Assembly: GCF_000346465.2 (NCBI RefSeq)
Contig: NC_034014.1
Location: forward strand, 17,916,361 to 17,980,360
Direction: 5' to 3'
Length of the DNA stretch: 64,000 nt
Source: Prunus persica
Taxonomy: Eukaryota; Streptophyta; Magnoliopsida; Rosales; Rosaceae
Shown: positions 46,331 through 59,000 of the stretch, piece after piece
Numbering within the stretch: position 1 is the stretch's first letter
Layout of the letters: every line of letters begins with the position of its first letter
The notes under the pieces: generated by a model
Told to the model about the DNA's origin: nothing
Databases searched by the model: none
What the model saw: only the letters and a program-made list of their open reading frames with translations
Translations under genes and position numbers: made by a program

Positions 46331-47286
46331 TATAAGGCCCTCGCTATAAAATGACTCTAGCCCGAGAAGGTTATCCTCAACCCAAACGTTCACAAACAGT
46401 TTAGCGAGATTTAAACATGCATGATCACTCTGCCCACTAAACAATTAGCCACCCAATAATATATGGGTCATTCAATTGAATTACATCGTCCTCCCCCTAA
46501 GCCGAACGGCTAGCCGGCAAGATGAGCGAGGGGATAAAGAGGCTCAAATCAATTCGTTGACACACGCCACATGTTAGCCCACAACAAAGAGAAACCAAGC
46601 TCAGTGGAAAAATAATATAAATAGCCAAGACGATGAAGTACTCTATAACCAGCTAAAAGACTATATGGACGATTAAGCTAATAATGAAGCTTATTGGGAA
46701 TCTATTTCCCATCAATTATTTGAAGAAAAGCAAGAAGATTTGGCACCATCCGGAAAATTAAAGAGCAAGAAACCTATCATTTTCAAATTGTCCAAGTCAA
46801 CATCAAAGAGTTTGTCATCCTACGGAGAACATGCAAGAAGATTGCCAAAACTCATTTACAACATAATGAAAAAACTTTTAATTTCTTTTAAATTACAAAA
46901 TTGCCATTGATTTCTTAAAACAAACTCAACTCTAAAACCTAATAAAATAACCCAAAATACTTAATATGGCATAAAAATATCCAATGATGAGTGACCACAA
47001 ATTTCTTAAACCTTTATAATCCAAGAGATCAGGACTATAACTAAATATCTCTTTTAATAATGCCCCAACATGTTTTGACCATTAAAAGAAGAAAAGAAAG
47101 AAAAGCATATGAGCTAAACAAAGAGTGAAAGAAAATGTCTTGGCAGCTAGTGAGCCAACAAGGCTGGAGTGCTTTTCAAATCATGTCGGGTTCTTTTCAT
47201 TTTGGCTTGCTTAATGGCAGTATGGGAATGTTAATTCTCACAAAAATTAAATGGAGTACCGGTTCATCAATATGTTCTCCGCCTTA
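46331..47286. other. intergenic, nothing recognised
   Basis: AT-rich, with no gene or repeat supported. Confidence 0.5.
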
Positions 47287-47883
47287 GAGCAACTCCATCT
47301 ATTTGTCCTTAGCCATGACAAGGGTGGAGCTAGAGCAGCCACTATTCACGTGAATAGTGGCTGCCCTTACAAATAGTATTTTGTGTTTCCACCCATTGCC
47401 ATGGCTAAGGGCAATTACTATTTATTTTTTTGTTTTTTTCACAAATTTTTTAATAAAAATAATTAATTTAGATAATATTTTCGGATAATATTTTTGGGTT
47501 CGTACATATCAATATTTATTATAAAATTCATATCTCAATCGGATAAAATTTTGGTATTTATAGAAAAAAAAGAGTATTTTTTTGGTATTTTTTTAAAAAA
47601 AAATTCAATTTTTTCATTTTTTTATTGCACAAAAATTGGCTGCCGTTGGATTGGAGAAAAAAATCTGATCGGAGAGCCCAGAGTGCGACACGTGGACTTT
47701 TAGTGGTACTGTAGCGCCAGACACTGTAGCGATGACGTCAGCACCAAAACGAGGGCTGGAGCTCGGGCCAGCCCAGGTTGCTGGGTCCCACCTTGCGCTC
47801 GGGCCTGGGCTGTGCGCTGGAACACCTTTTTTTTTTTTTTTTCTCCCTTAGCCTCGGGCTGGGCTGTGCCGCTGGAGTTGGTC
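47287..47883. mobile_element. PIF/Harbinger-like MITE, 597 bp
   Basis: The ends are GAGCAACTCCA and the reverse complement of TGGAGTTGGTC, flanked by TTA on both sides (47284-47286 and 47884-47886), the usual Harbinger target duplication. The right half is GC-rich with GGGCTGGGC words. A perfect 30-bp palindrome lies at 47335-47364. No transposase. Confidence 0.75.
47335..47364. repeat. perfect 30-bp palindrome
   Basis: GCAGCCACTATTCAC followed directly by its reverse complement GTGAATAGTGGCTGC. The centre is CACGTG, a G-box core. Confidence 0.95.
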
Positions 47884-47886
47884 TTA

Positions 47887-48527
47887 GAAGAACATTGTAG
47901 CCGGGGCAAGTTGAATTTTGGATGGGGATTAATCTCATTCTTCGGATTTGATGATACATCGTAATATTTATTAAAAAATATATCCTCCGCCCAAAGAGTA
48001 AAAAAAATATTTAGAAAAGGTATACATAATTAATTATTCCGATCTCTTGAACTACAGAGGTTTAAGAGATTTATGCTAACTCACTGTTGGATGTAAATTC
48101 AACGGTTCACTCACTCTTGCACTCATTTTAAGAAACTTTTTTGAACTGTTGGATCCAACGGTGGGTGACCACAATCTTTTGGACCCCTATGAACTGGCGA
48201 TATTTATCATCCGTTTTGAATTTTGTAAAACAAAAAATAAAATTGTTTTTTGGTTCAAAAAAATAAAAATTGTTAACATACATGTTAACAGTTAAAAAAA
48301 AAATTGTAAACCAAATGGATGGTCACTTTACAGATTTTTCAATTTTGGATCAGGAAAAGATTTATTTGTGGGTCCGTAAAAAAGAAAAAGGCAAAAAAAA
48401 GGTTATTTCTTGGAAAATAAAACATTCTTTGAAAGGTTGACTTTGTTTCGTCGTGGTTCTCCCGCCGCTAGTTCTGACTTTCCAGAGAAAAACAGCCCAC
48501 CCCCCTTCTCGTTTCCTCCCTCCTTTC

Positions 48528-48573
<46 letters not shown>

Positions 48574-49365
48574 ATCACTTTTTAGAGAAGAAGAAGTAGA
48601 AAGCCTCTTTTACCTTGTACTCTCTCTCTCCCTCTTTCTCTCTCGGTCCTTCTGGGAAAGTCTCCCGTATTTCCCCAAATCTCAGGTGGTAGATTTATGG
48701 ATTTGAGATGCAAATTTGGAGCATGGGAGTTAGCCAAGTTTTTTAAAGTTATCAAATTTCCTGCAATTTGGGTGAATTCTCAGCCGTCAGATCGATTAAC
48801 GCCTTGGAGTAATCTTCCCAAATAACAACTAAGTATCGGATTTCATATATATAAAGTAAGGTACTTTTTTGATGCTATCTTCATTCATGTTAATGGGTTT
48901 CATCTCTCTGTTGCTTTTTTTTTTTTTTTTTTGAGTAATTTTTTTAGCTTCTTTTAGCCATATGAGTTTCAACTCTCTGCTTGAAATTCTGTTCTTTTAT
49001 ATGGATTTTTTAAAACTCATTGAAGCCTTTATATGCAGTATAATTATGTGTAAACACAACCCATTCCATATTTTTTTCTCCCACAAATCTTAATTTTAAA
49101 CCACGACTTGCTTTTACTCACACTCGTTGTGTATTTGTTCTGTTCAAGAATTTTGATTATGAAGTAAGAAAGCTTTTGCATTTGTAATTTTATGATCACT
49201 TGCATGCCATGTCTCCGAGAAATCTGTATCTCTGAGTTGTTGGTATATTGTGTGCAAGTTATAGACTTGTCCTGGTAGCAAAGTGACTTGGACTGAAAAA
49301 GTTTTTGACATCATTTTGTTACTTGGCTTGAGATGACTGTTGCTTCTATATGTTTATGTAGGAAG
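47887..49365 (+). other. SMR-gene promoter, 5' UTR and 5' UTR intron
   Basis: A pyrimidine-rich leader (48480-48670) with a (CT)n tract precedes the gene. A plausible UTR intron runs from AAA|GTAAGG at 48856 to TTATGTAG at 49361, which would put the start codon four bases into the next exon. Confidence 0.5.
48530..48571. repeat. (CT)n microsatellite in the SMR-gene leader
   Basis: About 21 CT units. Plant 5' UTRs often carry such tracts. Confidence 0.95.
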
Positions 49366-51505
49366 ATGTCACGGGGGTGGGCTAAGTCTGGTGGTTGGGC
49401 TGCCTTTGACCTTAAGCAGCGCCAGAAACAAGGCCTTGAGCCTCAAACTGACACGGACCATTTCCCACCTATACTGACCACTCTCCCCTCTCTGCATCCT
49501 TGCGAAAACGTATCAAGGAATAATGACCTTTCAGGCAGGCCTTTCTCTTGTGTACTCCATCCTGTAGATTTTCCAACTTCGACAGAGAATAGGGATGGCA
49601 AAAGACCCTTATTATATGGTGATTCTAGTGGCACTTCCATGGAAGATAATAGATCTTCCAAGAAGAAGATCATGGATCTTTACCCTTGGGCTGACGATAG
49701 CTTGATTGAGGATATTATGGCTGCAGTGGGTGATGATATTACTAAGGCCTCAACATTATTGAAAGCAATGGTTTCCCCCAGCAGCTTTGAAGAGAATAAG
49801 GAAACTGACATTTCAAAAATAAATTCCAATTCTGATATTTATCAAAGTGATAAAACAAAGCATACAAGTTTTCCTCTAGAATCTGCTGCTGACATAGCTG
49901 ACCTCAACTCTACTTTTGAGAAATGTCTGGAAGAGAATAACATTGAATTGTTAAATGCCCATGATTTCTGTGGGAAAAATCTCCCAAATGATGCTGCAAC
50001 TATGAAACTGACTCTGGGGAGTTTGGAGTCAGTACCCGTTGAACCTGAGTGGGAAGAGGATGATGTTTACTTGAGGCATCGAAAAGATGCATTAAGAATG
50101 ATGAGGTATGCATGCTGTTCATGAATTTGCAGGATCTAATATTAGATAAGGATCTGTTTTTGCACACTCTATGGTAGCATTGAAATTTTCCTTGTCTTAA
50201 ATAAACAGGTCAGCATCTCAGCACTCTAAGGCTGCCACTAATGCCTTTGTAAGAGGTGACCATTTTTCTGCCCAGCGACACTCAAACAAGGCTCGAGAGG
50301 AATGGTTGGCTGCTGAAAGCCTTAATAACAAGGCAGCCAAAAAAATTTTAAATATCAGGAATAGCAAAAATGATGTATGGAAACTGGATCTACATGGTCT
50401 TCATGCATCAGAAGCAATTCAAGCCCTGCGTGAACACCTGCAGCGAATTGAAACCAAAGTTCTATCTAATCATTCAGTGTCACCAAACAAAGTTAGGATG
50501 GAAAAGAGGATTATACGTTCTTCGTCACTCGAATCTTTTAATTGTATGGACACGGAGAAATTGGATCAACAAAAGGCACCATCAACGCAAAGACCAACAT
50601 CCTTGCAAGTTATCACAGGTATTTGTTTAATTTAACGCTGTTTATAGTTTTATATGACATAATAAACAAAATCACTGAGCATTTAAAAGTATATGTTTGC
50701 TGCTTTTCGTATGCTCAAGTACCAATATTTGAATACACTTTAAATGACCTCATTTATCAATATGAATTGTTGTTAAGTAATCCTTAGCTAGCATTACTGC
50801 ATGAATTTCTTGCAGTAATTTTGTGTGTGATTTTGTGGTAATTAGTCAGTTTTATAAAAAAAATTTTTGTCAAAAATTATCTTCATGTCTCAAAATCCTA
50901 GTTTTTGGATTTTATACTTTATGTTGACATAGGATTATTTAGGACAAACTTGTTTGTTTTTTTCGCCTTTTGTTTTTTGATTTTTTCTTCATGAACAATT
51001 TATTCAATGGGATCAGGGTTCCTTTCCTTCCCTTATAGAATTAGGATTCCAGTGAAGGCAACTTTTAAATAAACACATAAGGGAATCACTTAACCCGAAT
51101 TGAATAAGTTGAGCTAGATTCTAATCATTACAATGTCTTCTTTAGAGTTAGGATGGGAATGTGTTACCCCTAATTGGCTAACAGTTATAGTATGCAACTG
51201 AGTTCTGTGTTTGTATTTGCAGGTATAGGTAATCATAGCCGAGGACAGGCTGCACTTCCAACAGCTGTGGGAAGTTTCCTCAACGATAACGGGTGATGCA
51301 TCTTTCTCTGTGCAAATGCACTTATAATTGACAGAATGGATACCTAGTTTTCTTTAGTTTCTTGATATGATTGGGTTTAATAAGCTAGCAGTGGTATAGT
51401 TTAGTTAGTTTGTGTAAATGATGAAATTTTTTGTATTGCAGATATCGTTTTGAAGAGTTGAGGCCAGGTGTAATCACTGTTCGACCCAAGTTTCGTCATA
51501 GGTGA
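49366..51505 (+). CDS. DUF1771/SMR-domain protein with CUE-like region, 4 exons
   Basis: Exons 49366-50105, 50209-50618, 51223-51292, 51442-51505; 1284 nt, 427 aa, phases consistent. Domains in order: a conserved plant start WAKSGGWAAFDLKQRQKQGLEP (5-26), a CUE-like ubiquitin-binding type helix pair LYPWADDSLIEDIMAAVGDD (105-124), DUF1771 (about 236-302, rich in Ala/Arg/Glu helices), and an SMR domain (about 305-425). The SMR part has the LDLHG motif (306-310) and the TGIGNHS loop (383-389), both associated with SMR endonuclease activity, with a 45-residue Ser-rich insertion between them. It resembles the Arabidopsis At5g58720 type and human N4BP2 C-terminus. A nucleic-acid cutting or RNA-quality-control role is inferred from the family. 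ATG 49333 is in frame but upstream of a good acceptor site, so I chose 49366. Confidence 0.9.
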
Positions 51506-51878
51506 TTCATCAAGTAACCAAATCAGTGATGATGTAAAATATGTTATTGCAGAAGAGTCTTCTGCACTTCATTCTTTAGACTAATTCATGCCCAGTAGAA
51601 ATCAGGCAGTTTCCTTCTCGTTGTTGGAAACATATTTATGTGATCAGGTGTAAAGATTTAGTTTTGTATGATTAATAAGTAAGATACTTGTAGCAGAACT
51701 ATTTATATGAAATTTAAAGTTGCAATTTAGAACTTCTAAATTCTAAGTTTATTTCTCACATGTAATCTTTCTTTATTAATACAAACAAGAAAATTGCCAT
51801 GTGTCCATATAAAAATTCTGACTTTTATCCAGATTTTAAGTTTATTTCTCTTCTTCAAGCGTATAGTAAAGAATTAAA

Positions 51879-52035
51879 GGCTTAATATTACAAAATGTCC
51901 CTAAGGTTTACGAAACTATCAGATTGCATCCTTCTTGTTTTTTTTTTTTTGTGTCATTTGTGGTCTTCAAGGTTAATAAACCGAATGCAATTTGATAGTT
52001 TCATAAACCTTGGGGACATTTTTTGATATTAAACC
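51879..52035. mobile_element. Mutator-type MITE, 157 bp
   Basis: Inverted repeats of about 55 bp (GGCTTAATATTACAAAATGT... / ...ACATTTTTTGATATTAAACC) are flanked by the perfect 9-bp duplication AGAATTAAA (51870-51878 and 52036-52044). Confidence 0.88.
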
Positions 52036-52113
52036 AGAATTAAATAGGGGAAAAGCCCAAAAAAAAAAAAAAGAAGCTTTTTAACCTACCAAAGCTCAAT
52101 GTTTTTTTTTTGA

Positions 52114-52590
52114 GTGCTGCTAAACGAACCCTAAAATTAACTGAGTACACCTTATGATCTAAGTACACCCTAATATTTTAATTAAAATGTAAAATTAACT
52201 AAGTACACCCTATAAAACTACCAAAAATACCCTTGGTACACCCTAATATTTGTAGCATTATTTTATAGTTGATTTTCAGCTTGATTTTTTTAATAGTGTT
52301 TATAAGTCTTTGACTTTTCATATAGATTTGTGCTTCTACTAAAACTGTTAATACTTTTTTTGCAATTCCAAGTTCTTTCAATCACCACCTCTTTCGTTAA
52401 AAACACAATAGGACAAACAATCTTTTGATTAGAGTTGAATATGGTTAGTAGGGTGTACTTACTAAAATTATATTTGTTTCACAATTCCATATATCCTTTT
52501 AGTCATTTTATATTAGGGTAAATCAGTAATTCAATATATACTTTTATAGTATGATGTAATCAGTTAATTTTAGGGTTCGTTTAACATCAC
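52114..52590. mobile_element. MITE, 477 bp, superfamily unclear
   Basis: Inverted ends: GTGCTGCTAAACGAACCC and the reverse complement of GGGTTCGTTTAACATCAC, extending about 30 bp (CTAAAATTAACTGA). GTACACCCTA words recur subterminally in both orientations. No clean target duplication is visible because the flanks are T-rich. Confidence 0.7.
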
Positions 52591-53038
52591 TTTGTTTTTT
52601 AAGGTTCAAAACAAAACCAAAACTTAAGCATTGAACTAAATTGTTCTTTTTGGACATCGAATCTTTTCAGTCTCACAAATTTCTCGGCCTGACACGTAAG
52701 CGTGGAAGTGGCCAAAGCAATCTCATGCTTACAAACTAAAATACCTTTGTGGCGCGACACGGCCCGGGAGAGTGCTCGCAGCCAATGAGGAGCCTCCGTT
52801 CTCTAAAACACTAATCCTCCTAATTGCCACGTGTCCTCGCCACCTCCACCCCTTTCCCTCCCTTTCTTTATTTCTGTTTCGCTCCTTCACAAAATAACCT
52901 TATTTTCCTCATTTTCATCTTCCTCCCACTCCAGCAGACTTTCTGTCTTCTTCTTCTTCTTCTTCTTCAATCTCTTCCTCTCTCCGGCCATGAAAATTGG
53001 GGCTTAGGGTTTGATCAAATTCTCGATTCTTTCCAACA
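52591..53038 (+). other. ABC1K8 promoter and 5' UTR
   Basis: It includes a GC-richer patch (52750-52800) with TGACACGTAAGC at 52691 and CCACGTGTCC at 52827, both with G-box-like ACGT cores of the kind found in light/stress promoters. A TTC-repeat leader (52945-52970) follows, then the ATG at 53039. Confidence 0.45.
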
Positions 53039-56000
53039 ATGGCTATTTGCTCTCTACCTATTCCGGAACTCACCTTTCTCTCACCACAGACCACTCCCAA
53101 ACGCCGCCTTTCTGTTTCAAGAGTTTCTCTTTCTAAAATCTCTCTCTCCGGATACCCGAGGTGTGGTATTCAGTCCCGAATCAGAGCGAGTAAAGAGGAC
53201 GGCCTTGTGGTTGAAGAGAGGGAAGCCGAATTGATCAAGAAAGTGAATGGCGTGGAGTTGAGTGGAAATGGAGCTGGTGTTAGTACTAGTGGTAGCAGTT
53301 ACGGGAGCAATGGCTCAGTGAAGAAGTACTCGAATGGAAGTGTGAATGGGGTGAGTAATGGGAGCTTGGTGAAGTTCGTGAATGGCAATGGCGTGGCAGC
53401 GGAAGTGGTGGAAGAATTTGAAGTTTTGGAGTCGAAGGAGGAAGGAAGGAAGAAGAATATAGAAGAAATTGGAAAGGAAGATGCGTGGTTTAAGCGGACA
53501 GGGCAACCAAAAGTCGAGGTATGATTCCATGATATTGATTTATTGGCGTTCCGTTGGGTTGTCTTTGAGGAAGTGTCTGAACTTGGAAACTAAGTTAGTA
53601 CTTTGAACTTGGAGTTGGTAAGAAAACTTCAATTTTGAATGTAGAGGCGAGATGTCGATATAGGTTTGGGAATATCAATTGAAATCCAAACTGGTTAGGT
53701 TGCACAAACAGAAAAATTATTGACCTACATTTGGAATTTGTGGACTAGAATTGCAATTTATAGTACCCGAGGCTTTGCCACCTAAAATGCAGTTTCAATG
53801 CTGTCGTGTTACTCCCTGTACAAAAAATGCGTCATCTTACTTAAGATGTAGAGAGAAGTTATAAAATTGAGTAATCTATAGGGTAGTGGCTCCAATGGCA
53901 TAGTAAGATGATATTTTTCTTATTACTATTTTGGATATCGTAATATTTCCATTATTTTTTTCTTTGTACTTTTCATTAGGATTACAAATTTCACCATTTT
54001 CTGTATCTGTTGTTTTGCGTTGATTGCAGGGTTTAGGGTTTCAATTTTAGCCTTAATTTTTTTATATAGCATTCAAGCAGTATCTATTAAGGAAACAATC
54101 ATTGACAAAGTATTCATAGTAATACTGATGGTTTAAGTTACTCCTAAGCTAGCCCAATTTAATGGTATGGGGATGGGATATAGGGTGGTTAACAAGAGAA
54201 ATAGAAACTGAAACAAAAGTGGTTCAGGAAAATCTTTTTAAGGAGATCATTGTTCTTTATAGAGGTCCAGTTCAGGCTTTAATGATAAATAGATGCTTCT
54301 AGTACTTTATTGCAAACAATATTGCGTGTAAAGTAGCTTCATGCAAAGATTTTGAGTTGGCTGTATTATATTGAGATGGCTTAGTTTTCTAATTTTATAG
54401 GTTGCTTCATTTGTATTTGAGTTTTGGTATGTGCACATGTGTGCCATATTATTATGGTACTATTTGGTTTTTGCAGGTTTCTGTTGCACCTGGTGGCCGT
54501 TGGAGTAGATTCAAAACTTACTCGACAATTCAGAGGACCTTGGAAATATGGGGATTTGTTCTAACATTCCTCATAAAGGCGTGGTTGAACAATAGAAAAT
54601 TCACTTACAAAGGTTAGTCACTTCCAGTATAATGAAATTTTAAAAAGTCAAATGCATAAATTCTTCATTTTTACTTTCCAAGTGAGAAATAAACCAAAAA
54701 TGTAAGAAGTATTTCAAACAGGGATGTCCTTGCAAATTGCATGTAATAACAGTTGTAGAGACTTATTCCCACATCCTATAAATGCTTTCTAATTCTACAA
54801 TATATTAGATATTGAAGAGGAACAAGCTATTCAAGTTGGCAGCATTCATCCCAACGCTTTTTAGATATCATTTTGTGAAATTATGTACGACATTTAAAGA
54901 AACTGAGGGTAGCAGTGCCGCGGCAGCATCCATGTCATAAGGGCATTGACATGGAAAACACTCTAAAAAGGACGGGGTTCTGCCTCTGTGGCAGTGCCGA
55001 CTCCCCCATACAATATCTAGAAAAAGACAAATAAAAAATTATGGATGAGCTGAGCAGTTTGGGTATGATAATAACACCGCCTGATAGTTTTTTTTTTGTT
55101 TCTCAGAAAAGAATGGCTCACAGCAATTATTTATTCTCAGCATAAATTGATTTTTGTTGGAATCTAGAATCTTTTAACTAGGCATCCATCTTTAAGGTAG
55201 CTGGACTATGTAGTATTTGGTGCTTGCATCTAATTTAAGGGAAACAAATGTTCAGGGGGAATGACAGAGGAAAAGAAAACCTTGAGGCGTAAGGCCCTTG
55301 CCAAGTGGCTGAAGGAGAACATTTTGAGATTAGGTCCAACATTCATCAAAATTGGCCAGCAGTTCTCCACAAGAGTGGACATTCTTGCTCAAGAATATGT
55401 TGATCAATTGTCAGAACTTCAGGTCGGAAATGCTTTAATTCAATGTCATTGAGATTGCATTATTCCTTCTGTATGCTTCTGTTCTTGTATCCTACTCCTA
55501 ATGTGTAACTCTGTTAATTTCTTCCTGGTCAACAATTATTTGTTGGACATGAAGCCTTGCACTCGAGATGTGTTTTTATTTATTTATTTCACTCTCTTTG
55601 TTTAAAAGTTGGCCATGCAAGAAGATGGGATTTGTTAGGTGATAAACATAGATTTCTCCGCCTTCTTACGTGCCTGGGTTGTGGCGCTAGGTGTTTTAAT
55701 AAATAAACTTATCAAAATTTGAAAAGAAAAATTATAGCTTTTGAGAAGGTAGAAGAAATCACATTTTTATTTTCAGTACTTGACCTAAAATTGCATTTTG
55801 CTTAATATGGCAATCTAATAATTTTTGTATGGGTTAGTACTATACCGTGCTGATATATTATTATGCATTTGACTCTAAGCATTCCGAATATGTAACTACG
55901 TCATGAAATATATGTTTTTTTAAATCATGTAAACTAGCTTAGTGTGTAACTTTTATCCACGTTTGACTCTGAGCATGCCGAATATGTAACAACAACGTAT

Positions 56001-59000
56001 GTTTTTTTAATCAACTAAACCTCGCTTAGTGTCTCAAATTTTCCCATTTGTTTTCTTTCGTTTCTACTTTCTATATTATACTATTTATCCAATCAGCTAT
56101 TTGGAAGTAGAGGCAATTTCGTTTTTTTCTTATCCTTTCTCAAACATGCTCAGTTGCCTATCTTTTGTAAATTGTTGATTCTTAAGGCATAACTAAGTCA
56201 CAGTTTAATTTCAGGATCAAGTTCCTCCTTTCCCATCAGATACAGCTATTTCTATTGTTGAAGAAGAGCTTGGTGCTCCTTTGAAAGATATATTTGATCG
56301 ATTTGACTATGAACCAATAGCCGCTGCTAGTCTTGGTACTTCTTATTTCATTTCTATGATTTCTGACACTGAAATTTGTGCAATCAACATATTAATATTC
56401 CTTTTTCTTTAAAATGAATGAGAAATCAGAGAATGAACCTATAGCTCAATTGTTTTTTGGTTATGAATTTGATAAGAGATGAAATATGAGAATGTGGTAT
56501 CATCCCTTATGCAGGTCAGGTCCACCGTGCAAGATTGAAGGGACAGGAAGTTGTTGTTAAAGTACAGAGGCCTGGACTGAAGGATCTTTTCAATATTGAT
56601 CTTAAGAACCTGAGGGTCAGTTTTTCATATTGGCTTACGATTCTAGATTAGTAACTAATTCTGGGTTTTTTTAATGTTTTATATTTGCTCACAAGGAGAT
56701 TGGAACCTAGGATCTACCCTCACCCCACCCATCCATGCCAGCCAATTGAGCTAAGGTCATGGGCAATGCTTGGGGTAATTTAGGTTATCATGGATTTATC
56801 TTATCATAGTTGGATTCCTTTTTATGTTTTTTTCCCCACTTTGATCGACTTGCCAAAGTTGTGAATTTCCATTTTATGTCTTTGTTGGCATACATTAATT
56901 TACTATGTCAACTGTATCATTGGAAACTGATAATGGTCTCGCTACTCAGTTTTGTTCTCTTGTGTGTGTATGTTCTTGTTTTACTTTGTTGTACATGAAA
57001 CATGAACGGTTCCTCTTGATCTCATGAGGGGTATGGAAATTCTGATGAGCTTCGACATATTGGTCATTTTATTTTCCAGGTAATTGCAGAATACCTTCAA
57101 AAAATTGACCCGAAGTCTGATGGTGCGAAGAGGGATTGGGTTGCTATCTATGATGAGTGCGCAAATGTCTTATATGAGGTATTGAGATCCCCCTTGATTG
57201 CTTTAATCTTTTACAGTTTTCATATTACTATTTAGTAAATGGGTAGCTAATAACTTTGAAGTTTTCCAGGAGATTGATTACACCAAGGAAGCTGCTAACT
57301 CTGAACTATTTGCAAGTAACTTCAGAAACATGGATTATGTTAAAGTCCCAACAATAGTATGGGAATACACTACACCACAGGTTTAAGCTTCCAGCAATAA
57401 TTAATTTTTAGCTGGTAGAACATTAACAAGTTTGTTATTATGATTGTCTTTCTAAAATCCAACTTCCTGCATTATTATTATTAGGTTCTGACAATGGAGT
57501 ACGTCCCAGGGATCAAAATTAACAAGATAAAAGCTATAGATCAATTGGGCATTGATCGGCAAAGGTCAATATAATTTCATGTCTTATATATCCTGGTTAA
57601 AATCATGTTAATGTGACCTCTTCTTATCACTCCTGATGCTTCTTATATCAATTTGAACTTCCTCAGGTTGGGTCGATATGCTGTCGAATCATACTTGGAG
57701 CAAATTCTGTCTCATGGATTTTTTCATGCCGATCCTGTGAGTTTTTGCTGTTTTATTCAATTTTTGGTGCTGACACATGTTTACGATGTCAATAAAAGTG
57801 GAATTTCAAATGGAATTCGAAGATTTTAAAAAAAAATCCCTCCAGCGTATTTTACTCGCACAAACCTCACCTCATACCAAGTACAGGGCTGTTAGGGACC
57901 AACTTTCATGCTATTTTAGGTGTGAACGATGTGAGCATGGACACAAATAGTTTTGGTTCTATTGGCATAATAGAAGTGCAACAAAAAAAAAAAAACAAAA
58001 ACAAAAAAACAAAAAAACAGTAGAAGGAAAAAGGGCAGAGCAGAAAAGCAGTATAGGGTCATAGCATCGATGGGTATAATGGCAAGGAGGTAGTGGTTCC
58101 AATAATAGGCTACAGCAACAGCTGGTGGTAGTTGAAGAGATATGCTTGATTTTCTCTCAATAACTATTGGGGCAGTGGTATGGTAAAAGTGCGGTAGCAC
58201 TGATGTTGGTTTTATTGTTGGCTGAGATAGTGATTATGTTTGTGTGGGTCCCAGGTTAGTCTTGGTAGTGCTTTTGGCGCTATGAGAGGGGGTTTTGTTG
58301 CTTTAAAATTTCCATCTCTATTCGTTGCCTTGTATTTAATAATTAATACTGGGAAAACCTCAGAAGTGTGATGTGGATGTGGATGTGCATGTAAGAGGAG
58401 TACCACTCCTCATCCATGGTAAGAGTATTTGACATTATGCCCTCCTGTGGTTCCATTCTCGCTGTGATTGTTCACTTACACATCCTCAAGGAAAATACTA
58501 AACATGTCTGCTGTATTTTGTAGTCCAAAATGCAATCCCGAGACAATTGTGTCATATGAGGAAAGAAATAATGAGCGTAATAGTTAAACGAAACAGGTCG
58601 TTCTTAGATGCTTAGGTAATCCCTCATGGCTGCACATTGGAGTAATAATGATTAGATTCATGTTCTCTAATCTCCTAGCTGTAAGATAGCCCATAGTGAG
58701 CTTTTCTGATTCCCACTTTCTCGAATTCATAGGGTCAATATTTATGTTGCACACGAAAAAGCAGAGGTCTTCCTGTTTCTTGATTACATATACTGGCATT
58801 TAATATCACCTGCCAATGTGTAACCACAACTTTGTTTTACCCTTGATGCAGCATCCTGGAAATATTGCCGTGGATGATGTCAATGGTGGAAGATTGATTT
58901 TTTATGATTTTGGAATGATGGGAAGGTATTTCCTTTTGTGCTTGCTAATCTACAATTGACCAATAACCACTCTGAAGCTTTTATTTATTTCTGAATGTAT

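Noticed and set aside
56690..56765. Functional tRNA gene
   Set aside because: Only box-like words are present; no acceptor stem or complete cloverleaf is visible.
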